Origin: Costus lasius
Lineage: Eukaryota > Streptophyta > Magnoliopsida > Zingiberales > Costaceae
Direction of reading: 5' to 3'
NCBI GenBank assembly: GCA_027563935.2
Contig: CM050446.2
Span: 123,706,499 to 123,770,498 of the forward strand
DNA: 64,000 bases
The number at the start of each line of letters is the position of its first letter. Within the stretch, counting starts at the first letter, position 1. Positions 12,074-23,462 of this stretch are shown here, one piece after another. The notes beneath the pieces were generated by a model, which made no database searches, was not told where the DNA came from, and saw nothing but the letters and a program-made list of their open reading frames with translations. Made by a program: the position numbers and the translations under genes.

Positions 12074-12735
12074 TATCTCTTCTCCGCCTGTGGATCCTGA
12101 CATCGAACTATCTGGTGGGGCAAGCGGTTTGCCCTCTCTGGTGCTTTGGTGGTGTGGGTGGGTGGAACGGAGCAATGTCGACGCCGTCCCTCTGTTCTGA
12201 TGCAACAGACGCGCCGAATGCAGACGGAGCAGCGGCCTCGGATGTGATGTGGCCATGCGCTATCGTCATCGGGTGGAATCGAGGTCAGGCGTGGATCAGT
12301 GACGGTAGACGCTTCGCTCGTCGGAAGAAGGCTGCGATGCCTTCCCTGTGTTTCGACGCGAACGACACCGATTTCAGTTGTGGATTCCGGCTGGTGGACT
12401 CCGACTGAATTTTCCTAACTCCGGGGACATTTTCCGGCACCCAAAAGGGGTGCCGATGAGGCTGAGGGCGAGGAGCGCGAGTTGCCTCTCCCCTGCAGTA
12501 GGTCCCTTCCCACTTCGGCGATGCGCCCGGCGGCGATCCTGTGTGCAGTGATATTCGACGATCGCGAAGCATCGTTGCTTCGAGTGGAATTTCAGACGCT
12601 CGCAGCGTTCAAAACGAGGCATGCGGTCAAGTCAACGCTGCCGATAAATATTGAAATCGGGTGTGATCGGTGACGTGAAGGATTAAACGGGAGTAATTGG
12701 GGCCTGACATTAGGTCGCCCCTACTTGTTGTTCTA
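11371..12735. other. GC-rich unclassified repeat
   Basis: The sequence begins TGTTAGGCCCACCCC and becomes AT-rich after GGGGCCTGACA at about 12701. Both ends stand out from AT-rich flanks, which suggests an inserted element. The opening TGTTAGGCCC is also seen at 47518. Internal segment 12436-12524 matches 10217-10304. Overlapping open frames on both strands are low-complexity consequences of GC richness and have no domains. Class unknown; an LTR or leader of a retrotransposon is the most likely reading. Confidence 0.45.
12035..12073. repeat. Poly-C tract, 39 bases
   Basis: Thirty-nine uninterrupted cytosines follow a CT-rich run. On the other strand this is a G39 tract. Confidence 0.98.
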
Positions 12736-13404
12736 ACTTTGATAAACGTCTAAATGAGAAGAAAATAAATGAGAAAAGTAAAGAAAATAATTGCATTCGT
12801 GAGGTATTCTACTTTTTCCTGCCAAGGCCGTATCCCGCATGGGCCAAAAATGGCGGCGAAGTTCACACGGACGAGGTTGTTGGATTTCGGCGGGTCCCTC
12901 CCCCCAAATCTGATATTGAAAACAATAGATTCTGAAGAGCTTCTCCCTCCATCGGAGTCATCTGCTCCACCGTGAAATGAACACCCTCGTGGACACAAAT
13001 ATGAAGTAAAAGTAGTAAGATAGATTAGCCAACAATGGATATACTGATCAATAATTAATGGGACTTTGGATTCATGAAAAACCTAATTATGGATAAGAAA
13101 AAAAATAAATATGAAGATTACTTTCTCTATGTCCATGGGCGATTTGAAAAATAAGAAATCTAAAACTTTTTAAAAATACAGAGACGGATGGAGCTCTTGT
13201 TTAATTTGTTACTTTTTGGCCATTTGTTATTAATTTCAGATTTACTAAAAAAATTAAATCATTTTGTTTTGGTTACAGGATAATCAAGTAAACCAATATA
13301 ATATATTGGCGTTTCACTTTGAGCCACAAATAGCTAATCCAACAAAATTCATATTTACTTAATGCTTGTAGTGATTAATTGTGAACCGTTCATCCATAGA
13401 TTTA
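12736..13404. repeat. Duplicated backbone with block A, copy 2
   Basis: AAAGAAAATAATTGCATT (12780) matches 4002, and 13025-13185 matches 7615-7765. 13320-13400 (CCACAAATAGCTAATCC, CAAAATTCATAT, TTCATCCATAGATT) is a diverged copy of block A. No gene is seen. Confidence 0.65.
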
Positions 13405-13745
13405 AGCAGCCTCTCACAGTCGAGCTCGCCACTCCCCCACCCCACCCCCACCCCTCTCGCAGCCCCCTTCCCTCTCGTTCGAGCTCATCGTCCCTCTCCC
13501 TCTTGTCCAAGCTCACATCCCCCCTTGCCACCCGAGTTTGCAGCCGCCCCCTCCCCTCTCGTCTGAGCTCGCAGCCGAGCTCGCCGCCCCCTCTCCTCTC
13601 CCCGCCTGAGCTCACAGCCCTCTTGCCACCCGAGCTCACACCCCCCCTCGCCGCCCGAGCTCACAACCCTCTCGCCACCCGAGCTCACAGCCCCCTCCCC
13701 TCTCGCAGCCGCCCCCTCCCCTCTCGTCCGAGCTCGCAGGCGCAA
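13405..13745. repeat. C-rich low-complexity repeat
   Basis: Irregular repetition of CCGAGCTCACAGCCCCCTC-like units, rich in CCCCTCTCG and GAGCTCG. It gives long open frames in several registers on both strands, but these are composition artefacts. Confidence 0.85.
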
Positions 13746-13767
13746 GGGAAGACAAGGGGGAAATGGT

Positions 13768-14208
13768 GGATTCTGGTTCATCGCGGCCACTGTCCATGAC
13801 CCTGATGCCACATCCTCGTCTGTAGCCTCTGCCCTCGAGATCCACTCCCTAACCCTAACCCCTCCCCTCCAATCTCAGAACATTGGCAAAACCAGTTTCC
13901 AGCTTCGCTCCTCTTGGCCCGCCCCGTCCAGCATCACTGCCCTCCGCTCTTCCCCGACCCACCACAAGCACCTCGTCGTCGCTGTTGCCACCTTCTCTAG
14001 ATCAGTTCATGTCCTCTTCGTGGACCCGATCGATCGGTCCATCGACTCCAAGCTCCCCGTCACTGATGACTGCTCGTTACATGCCGGGGTGGTCTCGACG
14101 CTCGATCTCCTAGAGGGCGGGAGGGAGTGCATTACCGTAGGGGAGGACGGAAGAGTGAATCTATTGAGCATAGGGGAGGCGAGACTCGACTATAGGAGAT
14201 TTGGCTTA
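13768..14208 (+). pseudogene. NUP43-like WD40 N-terminal exon fragment
   Basis: One uninterrupted frame encodes about 147 residues without a usable start. Readable features are FIAATVHDPDAT near the start, LEIHSLTL, then VVAVATFSRSVHVLFVDP, then LHAGVVSTLDLLEGG and TVGEDGRVNLLSIGEA near the end. The order and the GEDGRVNL string look like the N-terminal blades of plant NUP43, a WD40 subunit of the Nup107-160 nuclear-pore complex. The first ~30 residues of such a protein and everything after the first exon-sized segment are missing; the match stops at LDYRRF, after which unrelated DNA begins. It is therefore a gene fragment, probably carried by an insertion, rather than a functional gene. The assignment rests on remembered family motifs and needs a search. 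Confidence 0.5.
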
Positions 14209-14638
14209 ATTTTGACCTAGTCAATAGCTCATGGACTGGTCAAAATGTTTCTTTCCTTCCATGGAAACATGAGACCTAAAAGAGAAAGTAATTATTTCTT
14301 TTCATCCTTATTTCCTTTCTTTTCTGATTTCTTTTCCTTCTCCGAAACGCAGCGTAAATATATCACCATGGTTAGACCTTATGTATGATGTTATTCGTTT
14401 TGTGGGAGAAAAATCTAGTGAGATTGTGGAGAGAAAGTTGAAGCTGGGGTTACGAGTCGGCTGCAACTTCTTTTGTTTTTTTTTTCTTTTTTATATGAAA
14501 GCTCTCTTTTTTGCCCTATTTATAAAATAGTCCTTCTCAAAGACTATATAAAAATTTATTAATTATTTTATCGTTGATAAATTTTATCAAGAATAGTTTA
14601 TTTTATGATCCTGACGTCGCTGTCGAGTAGCCGCAATT
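14209..14638. other. Intergenic DNA
   Basis: Moderately AT-rich, with T-rich tracts near 14470. No gene is seen. Confidence 0.5.
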
Positions 14639-15104
14639 GGGCCCGTCTGGTAAGGCTGCCGCCGATTTTTGCGTTTGCGGACAGCAAAAAACCAAAAGCT
14701 GTGGTGTTTGGCGCGTGGCTTCTCAGTTTCCAATTGAGAAGCTACACTGTTGATAGAAAACCTCCTCGAGATGCTTTTGCACTGAGATGTCGACTGCCTG
14801 CGAACAGTAACAGCACCGATGCCAGATTTTGCCCATCGTCGTTAGCTTCGTCACTGGCTCCGACCGTTGCCCGTTGCCCGTCGCCCGTCGCCGCACCACC
14901 TGCGCCGTCTCCTTCGCCCATCACCGCCCTGAGTCTCCTTCGACAACGACGAGCCACCGGCAAGGCGCCGAACAGCGGCGTCGAGGTCTACCAAATCCCA
15001 ATACCTTCAACGACGACGAAACGGTGGGATTTGGGATTTTTTATTTTATTTTATTTTTTTACTAGGTATAAGTATAAGGTATAAATAAGAAAAATTAAAT
15101 ATAA

Positions 15105-15280
15105 TATTAGATATATATATATATATATATATTGTTAGCATTTACAATAAGTGCAGGTATAATTATTTCTATCTAAATTAATAATATATAATAAAAATTA
15201 AATTATGGAGATTGAGATAAAATTATAGAGATTTTAGCATTATGCAATAAGTGCAGATAAAATTTATATTTAAGATTAAA

Positions 15281-15327
<47 letters not shown>

Positions 15328-15362
15328 GTTAATCTATATATTTATTATTATATTAAATTATA

Positions 15363-15392
<30 letters not shown>
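15105..15392. repeat. Three (TA)n microsatellites
   Basis: Pure or nearly pure TA runs at about 15109-15131, 15284-15322 and 15365-15392, within AT-rich DNA of the TIR element. Confidence 0.9.
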
Positions 15393-15393
<1 letters not shown>

Positions 15394-15589
15394 GGATATT
15401 AGAAAAGTTTATTTCAATAGTAAATTATAAACTTTTAAATATATTTATAAATCTTTCACTTAATAAAAGTATAGCACAATACTTCTAAATTGCTATCTAG
15501 ATCAGCTATTTTATCTAAATAGCCTCAGCTTTTCTAATCGGCTCTAGTCAAATCAGCTCTGGTGAAACCAGCCAAAAGCCAGAAGCTCC

Positions 15590-16093
15590 TGTTGGAATAA
15601 AATTTTTTTTAAAAAAACTTATTTAATGTTAGCATTTAATGCTAACATTTCCTTTTAATCAAATTCAAGGATGGGATTAAAAGGGGATGGGTTTAAGCCT
15701 TTAAAAGGCAAGGAAAAATCTCATACGAGAGGAGATTTACTTTTCCTCTTTCCCCTCGTTCTCCTTCTTTTTTCTTCTATTTTTATTTTATGGATCTTTG
15801 ATTTCACTACTCATGGTTAAAGGGCATTCGATCAACTTCTCCACGGTCTTGCCCTCGATCAACTTCTCCACGGTCTTGCCCGTAGGAGAAGAATACCCAG
15901 TTGTAACCTGGGTGTTCAATCTGGATTTAACTCACACGATAGCCTAGATTTTCATATAAGGACAAGCCGCAATGCGCCTCCGAATTCTATCTTTCTTATC
16001 TATTCTTTTACTTATTTGCATATTAAACTTTTAATCTTGCATGATCTCTATTTTCTATTTAAATAAAAATCTATATAAAATTTTTAACCAACA
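15590..16093 (+). mobile_element. Solo LTR, Ty1/copia-like
   Basis: The 504-bp segment begins TGTTGGAATA and ends AACCAACA, the TGTTGG...CCAACA inverted ends common in plant copia LTRs. Its interior has a promoter-like TTTAAAAGG and a T-rich 3' part. Flanking pentamers are GCTCC and ACTCT, which differ only by two transitions and could be a decayed 5-bp target duplication. No internal region or second LTR is present. Confidence 0.65.
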
Positions 16094-16117
16094 ACTCTAG
16101 CCTTACCAAACTGGCCC

Positions 16118-16559
16118 ATTGCAGAATGAACGAAGCAAAGAAGAACACCATAGCCGCCTGACGCTTGCCGATAGAAGCCCCAGCCGATTGCGTGAGTGAA
16201 CTATCAGGTGAAGTTGCTCGATCATCAACCGAAAACGGCGGAAAAAAGAAAGAAAGAAAAAGGAGAACGGGTCAACAGTCGTAATACTGGAAGGAAATCA
16301 AAAATTGCTGACACATGTTAGTAAGAAATAGCTTAATAAAGTAATTTATATATTTATATCGTTATCATTTTAAAGGTTAGTTGGTTAAAAATTTCAGGTA
16401 ACTATAATTTATTAGTTTTTAAAAAATAATAGATACAAAGTGTTTAAAATTAATTGTGTATTCAAATCAACAATTCCACAAACATCCACTCCAATTTGAG
16501 AAACATCGAAGAACCTATTTACGAATTAATCAAAGCACGCAAGATGTGATTCGAGTGCC
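16118..16559. repeat. Duplicated backbone, 3' flank of split gene copy
   Basis: ATTTCAGGTAACTATAA (about 16391) matches the 31-bp repeat at 6926. GAAGAACCTATTTACGAATT followed by AATCAAAGC (about 16508) matches 62476, immediately downstream of gene copy 4. This places the gene remnant that follows in the same duplicated unit. Confidence 0.7.
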
Positions 16560-16635
16560 ATGTAGCTTCGTAGAGAAAGAGTATGCAGAGGAAGCCACCG
16601 AAAAAAAACCAACCCTGCCTTGTCATAAACTAAGA
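16560..16635 (-). pseudogene. Membrane-protein gene copy 2', 3' part (split by insertion)
   Basis: GTAGAGAAAGAGTATGCAGA followed by GGAAGCCACCGA and CTGCCTTGTCATAAACTAAGA corresponds, on the minus strand, to the C-terminal codons of the family seen at 62605-62670 and 5030-5090. It stops at CTAAGA (16630-16635). The same hexamer restarts the gene at 28297, so the two fragments are halves of one copy separated by 11.7 kb of inserted DNA. Intact copies show an uninterrupted CATAAACTAAGATGGCAAG-type junction at this point. Confidence 0.8.
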
Positions 16636-17174
16636 CCTAGTTTGGGTCTGTTATGCTGCTGCAGTTGTACTATGATAGCTGCATTGTCACTGTAGTAACT
16701 GTTGTAGTGGGTGTTTGGGTGAATCTACTCAGACAACAAGTGCTAATTAAAAATGTTTGGATAAATTTAATGTGTTATAAATTATAATTAAGTAATTTTT
16801 CTAAAAATTTTAAGTTTTTTTAAATATTTAATTTTATAAAACTATTAATTTATATATTAACTAATAAATTATTTTAAGAAAATTATTAATTTTTATAAGA
16901 TCAAATAATTATTTTATAATATAAAATTTAATAATTAATTTTATATTTAAAAAAATTAATTAAAATTAATATTTATTAAATTAATTAATATTATATATTA
17001 GAAGTGAGAGATGAAAGGGTATAAAATAAATGCGGAACAATTGTTGCATTATATGCTACAGTATTTGGTAGCTGCAAAAGCCAGCAAATCTAGCTTTTAT
17101 CAATAGTGTAAAACTTTTACTATTACACAGTTAAAGTTCAAATCCAAACACAAAAAAAAATATGAAATCGTTGC
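16636..17174. mobile_element. MITE-like element inside the gene copy (left part; right part 28255-28296)
   Basis: The left end reads CCTAGTTTGGGTCTGTTATG then CTGCTGCAG. The reversed right end, read from 28296, is CGCTCGTTTGGCGCAACGCTG then CTTC. These are imperfect GTTTGG-type inverted ends flanked by CTAAGA on both sides (16630-16635 and 28297-28302). The body is AT-rich without coding sequence. The element was itself broken by the solo LTR that starts at 17175. The superfamily is uncertain (hAT-like or PIF-like). Confidence 0.55.
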
Positions 17175-17977
17175 TGATAGGTTTCCGCAAGTGCATGGAA
17201 TTATCGAAATAATAAAAAGATTATCGTTCCCAATGTTTAGCACTGACTTCTTGACTTGTCTGAATCTAAGCAAACCAAGTATGCTATGGTGATGAACTTC
17301 TAAGTAAGAACAATTCAAAAGCAGCTTTTAGAGGGTTCAAGTTCTAAGAGAATCGGGATTTCTAGGTTTCACCACACTGACTATTATGAATCTTATAAAG
17401 ATTACTCAATCAATAAAAAAATATCTATCATGAAAGGAACTTTTCCTAATGTACATATTACCTCCTCTCGGAGTGTAATACGGTGTTTAATTAAGTTAAC
17501 TCACTACTCTTGTGACAGTTAACCTAACTAAACCCATTAAGTTCTATGAAAAGCTGTTAAATCCTTCAGACGAATCCAACCTACTCTCGTGATTAGATTC
17601 GAAGGTTCAACTGAAGTAGATCAGACGTTGTGATTCACCTCTCGGTCCTTCTCGCAACGTCTAGGATGCAATTATACGTGGCCAAGGTATATTACGAAAT
17701 AAATGCAATCGCAATCAAATCATGATAATAATTTCATATAAAAAGAGTATGAATGATGATTAATTCATAAAGTCAGCGGGCTAAGCCCTAAATCCCGAAA
17801 CAATGAGCTACTCACTCATGTTCTTAAGGAAATACACGTTTTTACGATGAACAAGCATAGATCTAGTAGAAAAATCGCAAGAATTCACTAAGACAACAAT
17901 AAAAATCGCTTCCCATCGATCTAGAGATGAAGAAGAGTCGATCAATCATCGTTTTTGCGTGAATTCTTGTCGGAATT

Positions 17978-19411
17978 TGATGCATTGCATTTTGGTAGTG
18001 ATTTTCATAATTATTTCATGTCAAATCTAGACTTATTTCGGCATTTTTATACTCATTACGGGCTTATTTCCTTCATATCTTCGGAATCTTCACTTTTTGG
18101 CACTTTTATGGAATTTCAGGTAAAAACACCCTTTTTTCGACATATTTTGAAGATTCTGAGGCCACAAGACGATTTCTTATGCGAAAACGAAGCAGCCAAT
18201 CAAATTTGGAGTCATTTGAAGTTTTGCCTGACAATAACGGCTAGGTGAACCCCACGGGGTTCACCATCCCAGTCGCCAGCCTGCGAAACTCACAGAGAGC
18301 ATCACGGCCGGGTGAACCCCACCAGAATTCCATTTGGCCAAAATTTGTCCAGAAGACATCACAGCCAGGTGAACCCGGCGGGGTTCACCGCGATTCTAAA
18401 CTGGGCTCGCGAGCGACCCGACCCACACTCGGTTTTCCCAGGATTTCTCACCCGTTCGGAGGCCAAATTAGGCAAGTAAGGTGTATATGGAAAGTTCTTT
18501 CAGAGGCGAACGCAGAGGACATAAAAGCCCCAATTTTATGACCTAATCATTGAGCATTCACGCGAAGAACGGAGGCGGGCGGAAGAACACGGCGATAGAG
18601 GCGATTTTTTGGAGATTTTCGGCGATTGAGACACACGATCATCACGATTTCTTTAGGATTCCTTCAGTTCATCGTCTCCTTCCACGTAGCTTCATTTTCT
18701 TATACTTTTCTTGTCATTAAAAGAGAGATTTTGAGCGTTTCAATGACAATTATAGTGTAAACCCTATTTCGGGGCTTGGTGGAAACCCTTTGATTATTTT
18801 AACTGCAAACTTTGTATCTATTTTCGTTATTTGGGATAATCTTGTGAGCATATTTTACTTCGACGTACTTATTTCATGATTTTATCTTGGCCGAATATTT
18901 TCACGTGTTAGCCATTACGATTCATATCGAGAGAAGGATCGTAAGGGTCGAACCTCCGAGTAAAACTTGCGAGACCTCGACACGAGAGTGCTTGGTCCTC
19001 GCTCAAGGATTTCATAGTCTGCCATAGAACTCATTGGGTTCGCCTTAGAACGACCCACCACGAGAGTAGGAAGTCGATCTAAGACGAACACCGGGGTGTT
19101 TCACTCGAGAGAGGGCACCTTGTACCCTAGGGTTAGACTCCTTTTGCAAAAACAATAAACCAATTAACTAATATCTTTCTTGTGCGGTTAAGATTATCAT
19201 TGTGGTGGAAGTCGTAGCCCTGAATTCTCTCTTAAGTCGATTCTCTACCGACGTATTTGTGATTGCTTAATTACGATTTCTGTTCTCAAACCCACGTTTC
19301 GATTCGCCTAGCTATTAGGACTCGGACTTTCTAGTACTCAACCTTGCTCCCTGTGGGATTCGACATCTTTTGTATTACTGCAACATATCCGTGCACTTGC
19401 GGATTGTGTCA
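17978..19411 (+). repeat. Athila left LTR
   Basis: This 1434-bp LTR begins TGATGCATTGCATTTTGGTA and ends GGATTGTGTCA. It contains GGTGAACCCC...GGGGTTCACC palindromes at 18244-18265 and 18368-18389. A third, present in the right LTR at 26478-26500, is broken here by loss of about 12 bp. Confidence 0.93.
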
Positions 19412-19417
19412 AGTTTT

Positions 19418-19435
19418 TGGCGCCGTTGCCGGGGA
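19418..19435 (+). promoter_or_regulatory. Primer binding site complementary to tRNA-Asp
   Basis: TGGCGCCGTTGCCGGGGA lies six bases after the left LTR. This is the classic Athila/Tat primer site, complementary to the 3' end of plant tRNA-Asp. Confidence 0.93.
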
Positions 19436-19572
19436 GCAACGTTTGATATTAGTATATTTTCGAGAATTGGTAGACTAGGCTTTAGGTTAGTTTTTCTTTA
19501 TTGTACTGCTATTTACTTATTCTCTTTTCTTATTTGCTGTCTTAGAACTTTATAATTTTTACTGACCATTTT

Positions 19573-21108
19573 ATGCAAAGAAGTTCTAGGGTAGAAGCAC
19601 TCATTGATATTGACCCTGAGATCGAGCGCACCTTTAGGTTGAGAAGAAAACAAAATCAAATTCTAAAGAAAGAAATCATGAACCATCCTGGAGGAGAAAG
19701 TCAGATGGAACACATTCAACTCGAAGTGAACAATGAACGAGCACAACAAGCAATGGGCAACAATTATAACAACAACAGGACATTGAAGGATTATTCTACT
19801 CCCTACACTTATGGTTTCCAATCAGGGATTGCTAGGCCTGTTGTTGAGGCCAACAATTTTGAAATAAAATCTGCTTTTCTTTCTGTGGTGCAACAGAATC
19901 AGTTTGGTGGTTCTCCTCTTGAGGACCCCAACATGTACCTTTCTATTTTTCTAGAATATTGCGATATGTTAAAAATTAATGGAGTGTCTGCTGATGCTAT
20001 CAGGTTGCGACTATTTCCCTTCTCTCTGAGGGATAGTGAGAGAGCTTGGCTACACACACTACCTGCTGCTTCAATAAGAACATGGACAGAGCTTTCTCAA
20101 GCCTTTCTCTCCAAGTACTTCCTTCCATCAAAAACAATCCAATTGCGAAATCAGATAACGAGCTTCATGCAAAAGGATGGGGAGTCTTTATATGAAGCTT
20201 GGGAGAGGTTTAAGGAGCTCCAAAGGATGTGTCCACATCATGGAGTTGAGACTTGGGTTTTAATCTAAACGTTCTACATCGGTTTGGATTACAACACAAG
20301 GCTTACAGTGGACGCTACAGCAAGAGGCGCTTTGATGAATAGGAGAGTTGAGGATGCAATGCACCTTCTCGAGCACATGACGATTAACCATCACCAATGG
20401 ACATCTGAGAGAGGTACTTCTACCAAGAAATCAGGTAAGTATGACCTAGACTCTCTTACTGCACTTACAGCTAAAGTGGATAATTTGACTAGAAAGCTTG
20501 ATTCTTGGTCTGGTAATGCTATGGATATTAATGCTATTTCTTGTAAGGTCTGTGGAGTTGTAGGTCATGCAGGAGCAGATTGCCAGGTGGGAGACGGACA
20601 GATGACTGTAGCTCATCTTGAGCAGTTGAATGCAGTTGGAAATTTCAACCAGAACAACAACCCTTATTCCAACTACTACAATCCAGGATAGCGCAACCAT
20701 CCAAATTTCTCTTACCGGACAACTCAGCCAACACAACCCGGTGTTGTACCACCACAGCAAACACAGCCCCCACAAGGAAACTTCAGGCAGCCCCAACAAA
20801 GCAATTTCAGACCACCAGGATTTCAGGCTAGGAACTACAATGCAATGCCGCCACAACCACAACAGCCAAGGCCCAACAATGATTCAAATCTGGGCAAGCA
20901 ACTTGAAGGACTTACAGACATGATGAAGATGATGATGACCAGGATGGACTCCCTGGAGACACATAATAAGATGCTAGAGAGCCAGCTAGCCCAGCAAGCT
21001 AGCTCATCTTCCAGAGCACCAGGGAAGTTACCATCCCAACCTGAGGGAGCAGTGCAATGCAATCTCCACTCGGAGCGGCAAGCAATTAGAAGACCCAAAG
21101 ATGCCGAC
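19573..21108 (+). pseudogene. Athila gag (nonsense mutations)
   Basis: Encodes the retrotransposon capsid/nucleocapsid polyprotein. The first 231 codons hold a retrotrans_gag-type domain with PFSLRDSERAWLHTLP, FLSKYFLPSKT and ESLYEAWERFKEL. The frame is broken by a TAA at about 20266, continues in the same frame from 20284 with the usual DYNTRLTVDA segment, and reaches a zinc knuckle C-x2-C-x4-H-x4-C (CKVCGVVGHAGADC) near 20550. A TAG at about 20689 interrupts it again. A glutamine/proline-rich linker follows and, around 20845-21100, a coiled region with MTRMDSLETHNKMLESQLAQ. Both stops are single-codon changes. Neighbour: the protease frame begins immediately downstream. Confidence 0.88.
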
Positions 21109-22098
21109 AGATGATAAAATAGAAGAATCAATACCAGAACCTGTGGAACCGCATACTGATGTGACACCGATGGCATCTGAACCAGCTGAAGAGGAGCGGC
21201 CCTATGTGGGACCGCTTGCATATAAGCCACCGATTCCCTTTCCACAGAGGCTTGTCAAGGCTAAATTGAACAAGCAGTTTGGTAAGTTTTTAAAGGTTTT
21301 AAAGAAACTTTATATTAACATCTCTTTTGTCGATGCTGTTTCGCAGATGCCGACTTATGCGAAATTTCTGAAAGATATTTTATCAAACAAGAGGAAGCTA
21401 GAGGATCAAGGGGCCGTTGCACTTACTGAGGAGTGCAGCACCATCATTCAGAACAAGCTCTCTCAAAAGCTTAAAGACCCCGGCAGTTTTTCCATACCTT
21501 GCCAGATTGGGAAGATGTCTTTTCAGAGGGCTCTGTGCGACTTAGGAGCAAGCGTTAGCCTCATGCCACATTCACTCTGTAAAAAGCTAGATCTAGGAGA
21601 TTTGCATCCAACTAACATTTCTATACAGCTCGCAGACCGATCTGTGCGTTACCCAGTTTTTCCATACCTTGCCAGATTGGGAAGATGTCTTTTCAGAGGG
21701 CTCTGTGCGACTTAGGAGCAAGCGTTAGCCTCATGCCACATTCACTCTGTAAAAAGCTAGATCTAGGAGATTTGCATCCAACTAACATTTCTATACAGCT
21801 CGTAGACCGATCTGTGCGTTACCCAGTTGGTATTTTAGAGGACGTACCTGTTAAAGTAGGAGATTACTTTATTCCTGCTGATTTTATTGTCTTGGAAATT
21901 GATGAGGATGATAGGCTCCCGATCATTTTGGGGAGGCCTTTCTTAGCCACTGCGGACGCTATCATGGATGTCAAGAATGGGAAACTGACCTTGAACATCT
22001 GTGGCAATGCCATTCAATTTGATCTTACTCATGCTTTGAAAAAACCTTCTCTTGCAGGTATATGCTGCAGCGTGGACATTGTGGAGAAATCCGCGTAG
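21101..22098 (+). pseudogene. Athila protease region with internal 170-bp duplication
   Basis: Contains the retroviral-type aspartic protease segment with the catalytic motif CDLGASVSLMP (DLG instead of DTG, as is common in Athila) followed later by LPIILGRPFLATADA, the second conserved strand. A direct duplication of 170 bp (21484-21653 repeated at 21654-21823, differing by about one base) copies the catalytic segment. Because 170 is not a multiple of three, it shifts the frame. The upstream and downstream frames are each open, but the protein cannot be made as one chain. The frame ends at TAG 22096-22098 where reverse transcriptase would be expected. Confidence 0.85.
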
Positions 22099-22122
22099 GA
22101 TATTGAGCCGCCTAGAAGAGAC

Positions 22123-22464
22123 ATGGAACCATTGGAACTTACCTCGACCAAGAACGCCAAGAGCTACAAACCACGCACCAAATTTTGGCACGACAAGCGC
22201 ATAGCAAAGAAGGAATTTCATGAGGGAGACAAAGTACTGCTGTTCAATTCACGACTTCGACTGTTCCCAGGAAAACTTTGCATGAGGTGGTCCGGTCCTT
22301 TCACAGTTCAGAAAGTTCAACCATATTGTGCTATCACAATTTGGACAGAACGAACTGGGAGCTTCACAGTTAACGGGCACCGCCTGGAACATTATTTTGT
22401 AGATGAGCGAGTAGAGAGAGAGGAAGTTTTAGCTCTCTCAGATCCCCCGGATTTGAAACTATGA
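22123..22464 (+). pseudogene. Athila integrase C-terminal remnant
   Basis: An open frame of 113 codons carries the C-terminal integrase (GPY/F-like) signature. KFWHDKRI, DKVLLFNSRLRLFPGKL and RWSGPFTVQKV are all readable. It follows the protease directly, so the deletion that removed reverse transcriptase, RNase H and the integrase core has its junction near 22080-22120. The remnant is non-functional by itself. Confidence 0.85.
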
Positions 22465-22734
22465 ATAACACTCTTATGGTCGAGCTATCGACCTAAACCT
22501 ATCGCTCTTGGGAGGCAACCCAAGTTTTTGCTTGATTTTAGTTTTTATGCATAGTTTCTCCTTAATATTAGTTAGTGTTTTAGACTGTTACTTTACTTTT
22601 TATTTTAATTTCCGTTTTCTAGAGGGGATTGCTACTAAATCTATGTCTCTTTATGATGTAGGAGGAAGTTGGAGCGCAAGGGAATTTTTCCAGATTTTTT
22701 TCAGATTTTTTTTGAGTGAACAGTGAACATCACG

Positions 22735-23005
22735 GCCTGGTGAATCCCATGGGGTTCACCGTGACGTGTACTGTACAGTCCGCCCAGGCTTTGTAACTAG
22801 AGGACTTCACGGGCAGGTACTGGTATTCTATATGCGCAGAATCCAACCAGTAAGCTTCACAGGCAGGTGAATCCCACGGGGTTCACCACGATTCCGAAGA
22901 CCAGAAAATTTTCCAGAATGCTTCACGGGGTTCACCGATGTTTCTGTTGCTTCAGCCCAACCACAGTAACATCACGGGCGAGTGAACCCGAGCGGGTTCA
23001 CTGGA
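22735..23005 (+). repeat. Cluster of GGTGAACCC-type palindromes before the 3' ORF
   Basis: Palindromes near 22739-22760, 22866-22887 and 22981-23002 (variants of GGTGAATCCC...GGGGTTCACC) repeat the motif found in the LTRs. A half site lies at about 22926. Each is preceded by CATCACGG or CTTCACGG. Confidence 0.9.
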
Positions 23006-23462
23006 ATTCCCTTTGTTCGCCCGAAACTAGGGCACATGCTCGACAGCTTCCGCCGCCGCCCCCAAATCGCCAAAATCCCTTCGATCATGCAGCTCCTCCT
23101 TCTTTCCATACACGAAGAAGTTTTGCCTGTGCCAGATTCAAGTTTCCTTACAAAGCGAGACAAGTTCTGCAGCCCAGATCTCCACCTTGCTAGCTCGACA
23201 GCTTCCGTCGCCGCCTCCCATGCTCAACGAGGTCAACCGATTCCGCCGCTCTCTCTCGTTCTCGACAATCAAAGAGCGATCTCTCAGGTTTTATCTCACA
23301 TTCTTAGCACTCCGATCAAGCTCCTCTCGAATTTTTCGCACCAGATTTTCGCATCGACTGCTCTCCGAGAACTTATTTCCGCCGCTTCCATTATGAGAGC
23401 ACCTTCAACCAGATTTTCTCCAATCGACACTTACCAGCCATCCTCCGATCGTCTCAATCACC

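Larger units (their letters stand above)
14639..16117. mobile_element. TIR element, hAT-like, non-autonomous
   Basis: The left end reads GGGCCCGTCTGGTAAGGCT. The reversed right end reads GGGCCAGTTTGGTAAGGCT. These are terminal inverted repeats of about 19 bp with two mismatches, and similarity continues a few bases outward (GCAAT). No transposase is encoded. The interior has a GC-rich left part (14640-15030), AT-rich DNA with (TA)n, and a copia-like solo LTR near the right end. The GTTTGG-type TIR suggests hAT, but an unambiguous 8-bp target duplication was not found. Confidence 0.7.

Noticed and set aside
11378..12622. GC-rich open frames around the poly-C tract (proline-rich and glycine-rich)
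   Set aside because: The homopolymer gives poly-Pro/poly-Gly; no conserved domain and many overlapping frames.
13846..13862. CCCTAACCCTAACCCC as telomeric repeat
   Set aside because: Only two units, inside the NUP43-like frame; single AACCCTAA strings elsewhere are ordinary plant leader motifs.
19418..19435. Possible tRNA-Asp gene
   Set aside because: Only the 18-base complement of the tRNA 3' end is present, adjacent to an LTR; it is a primer binding site.
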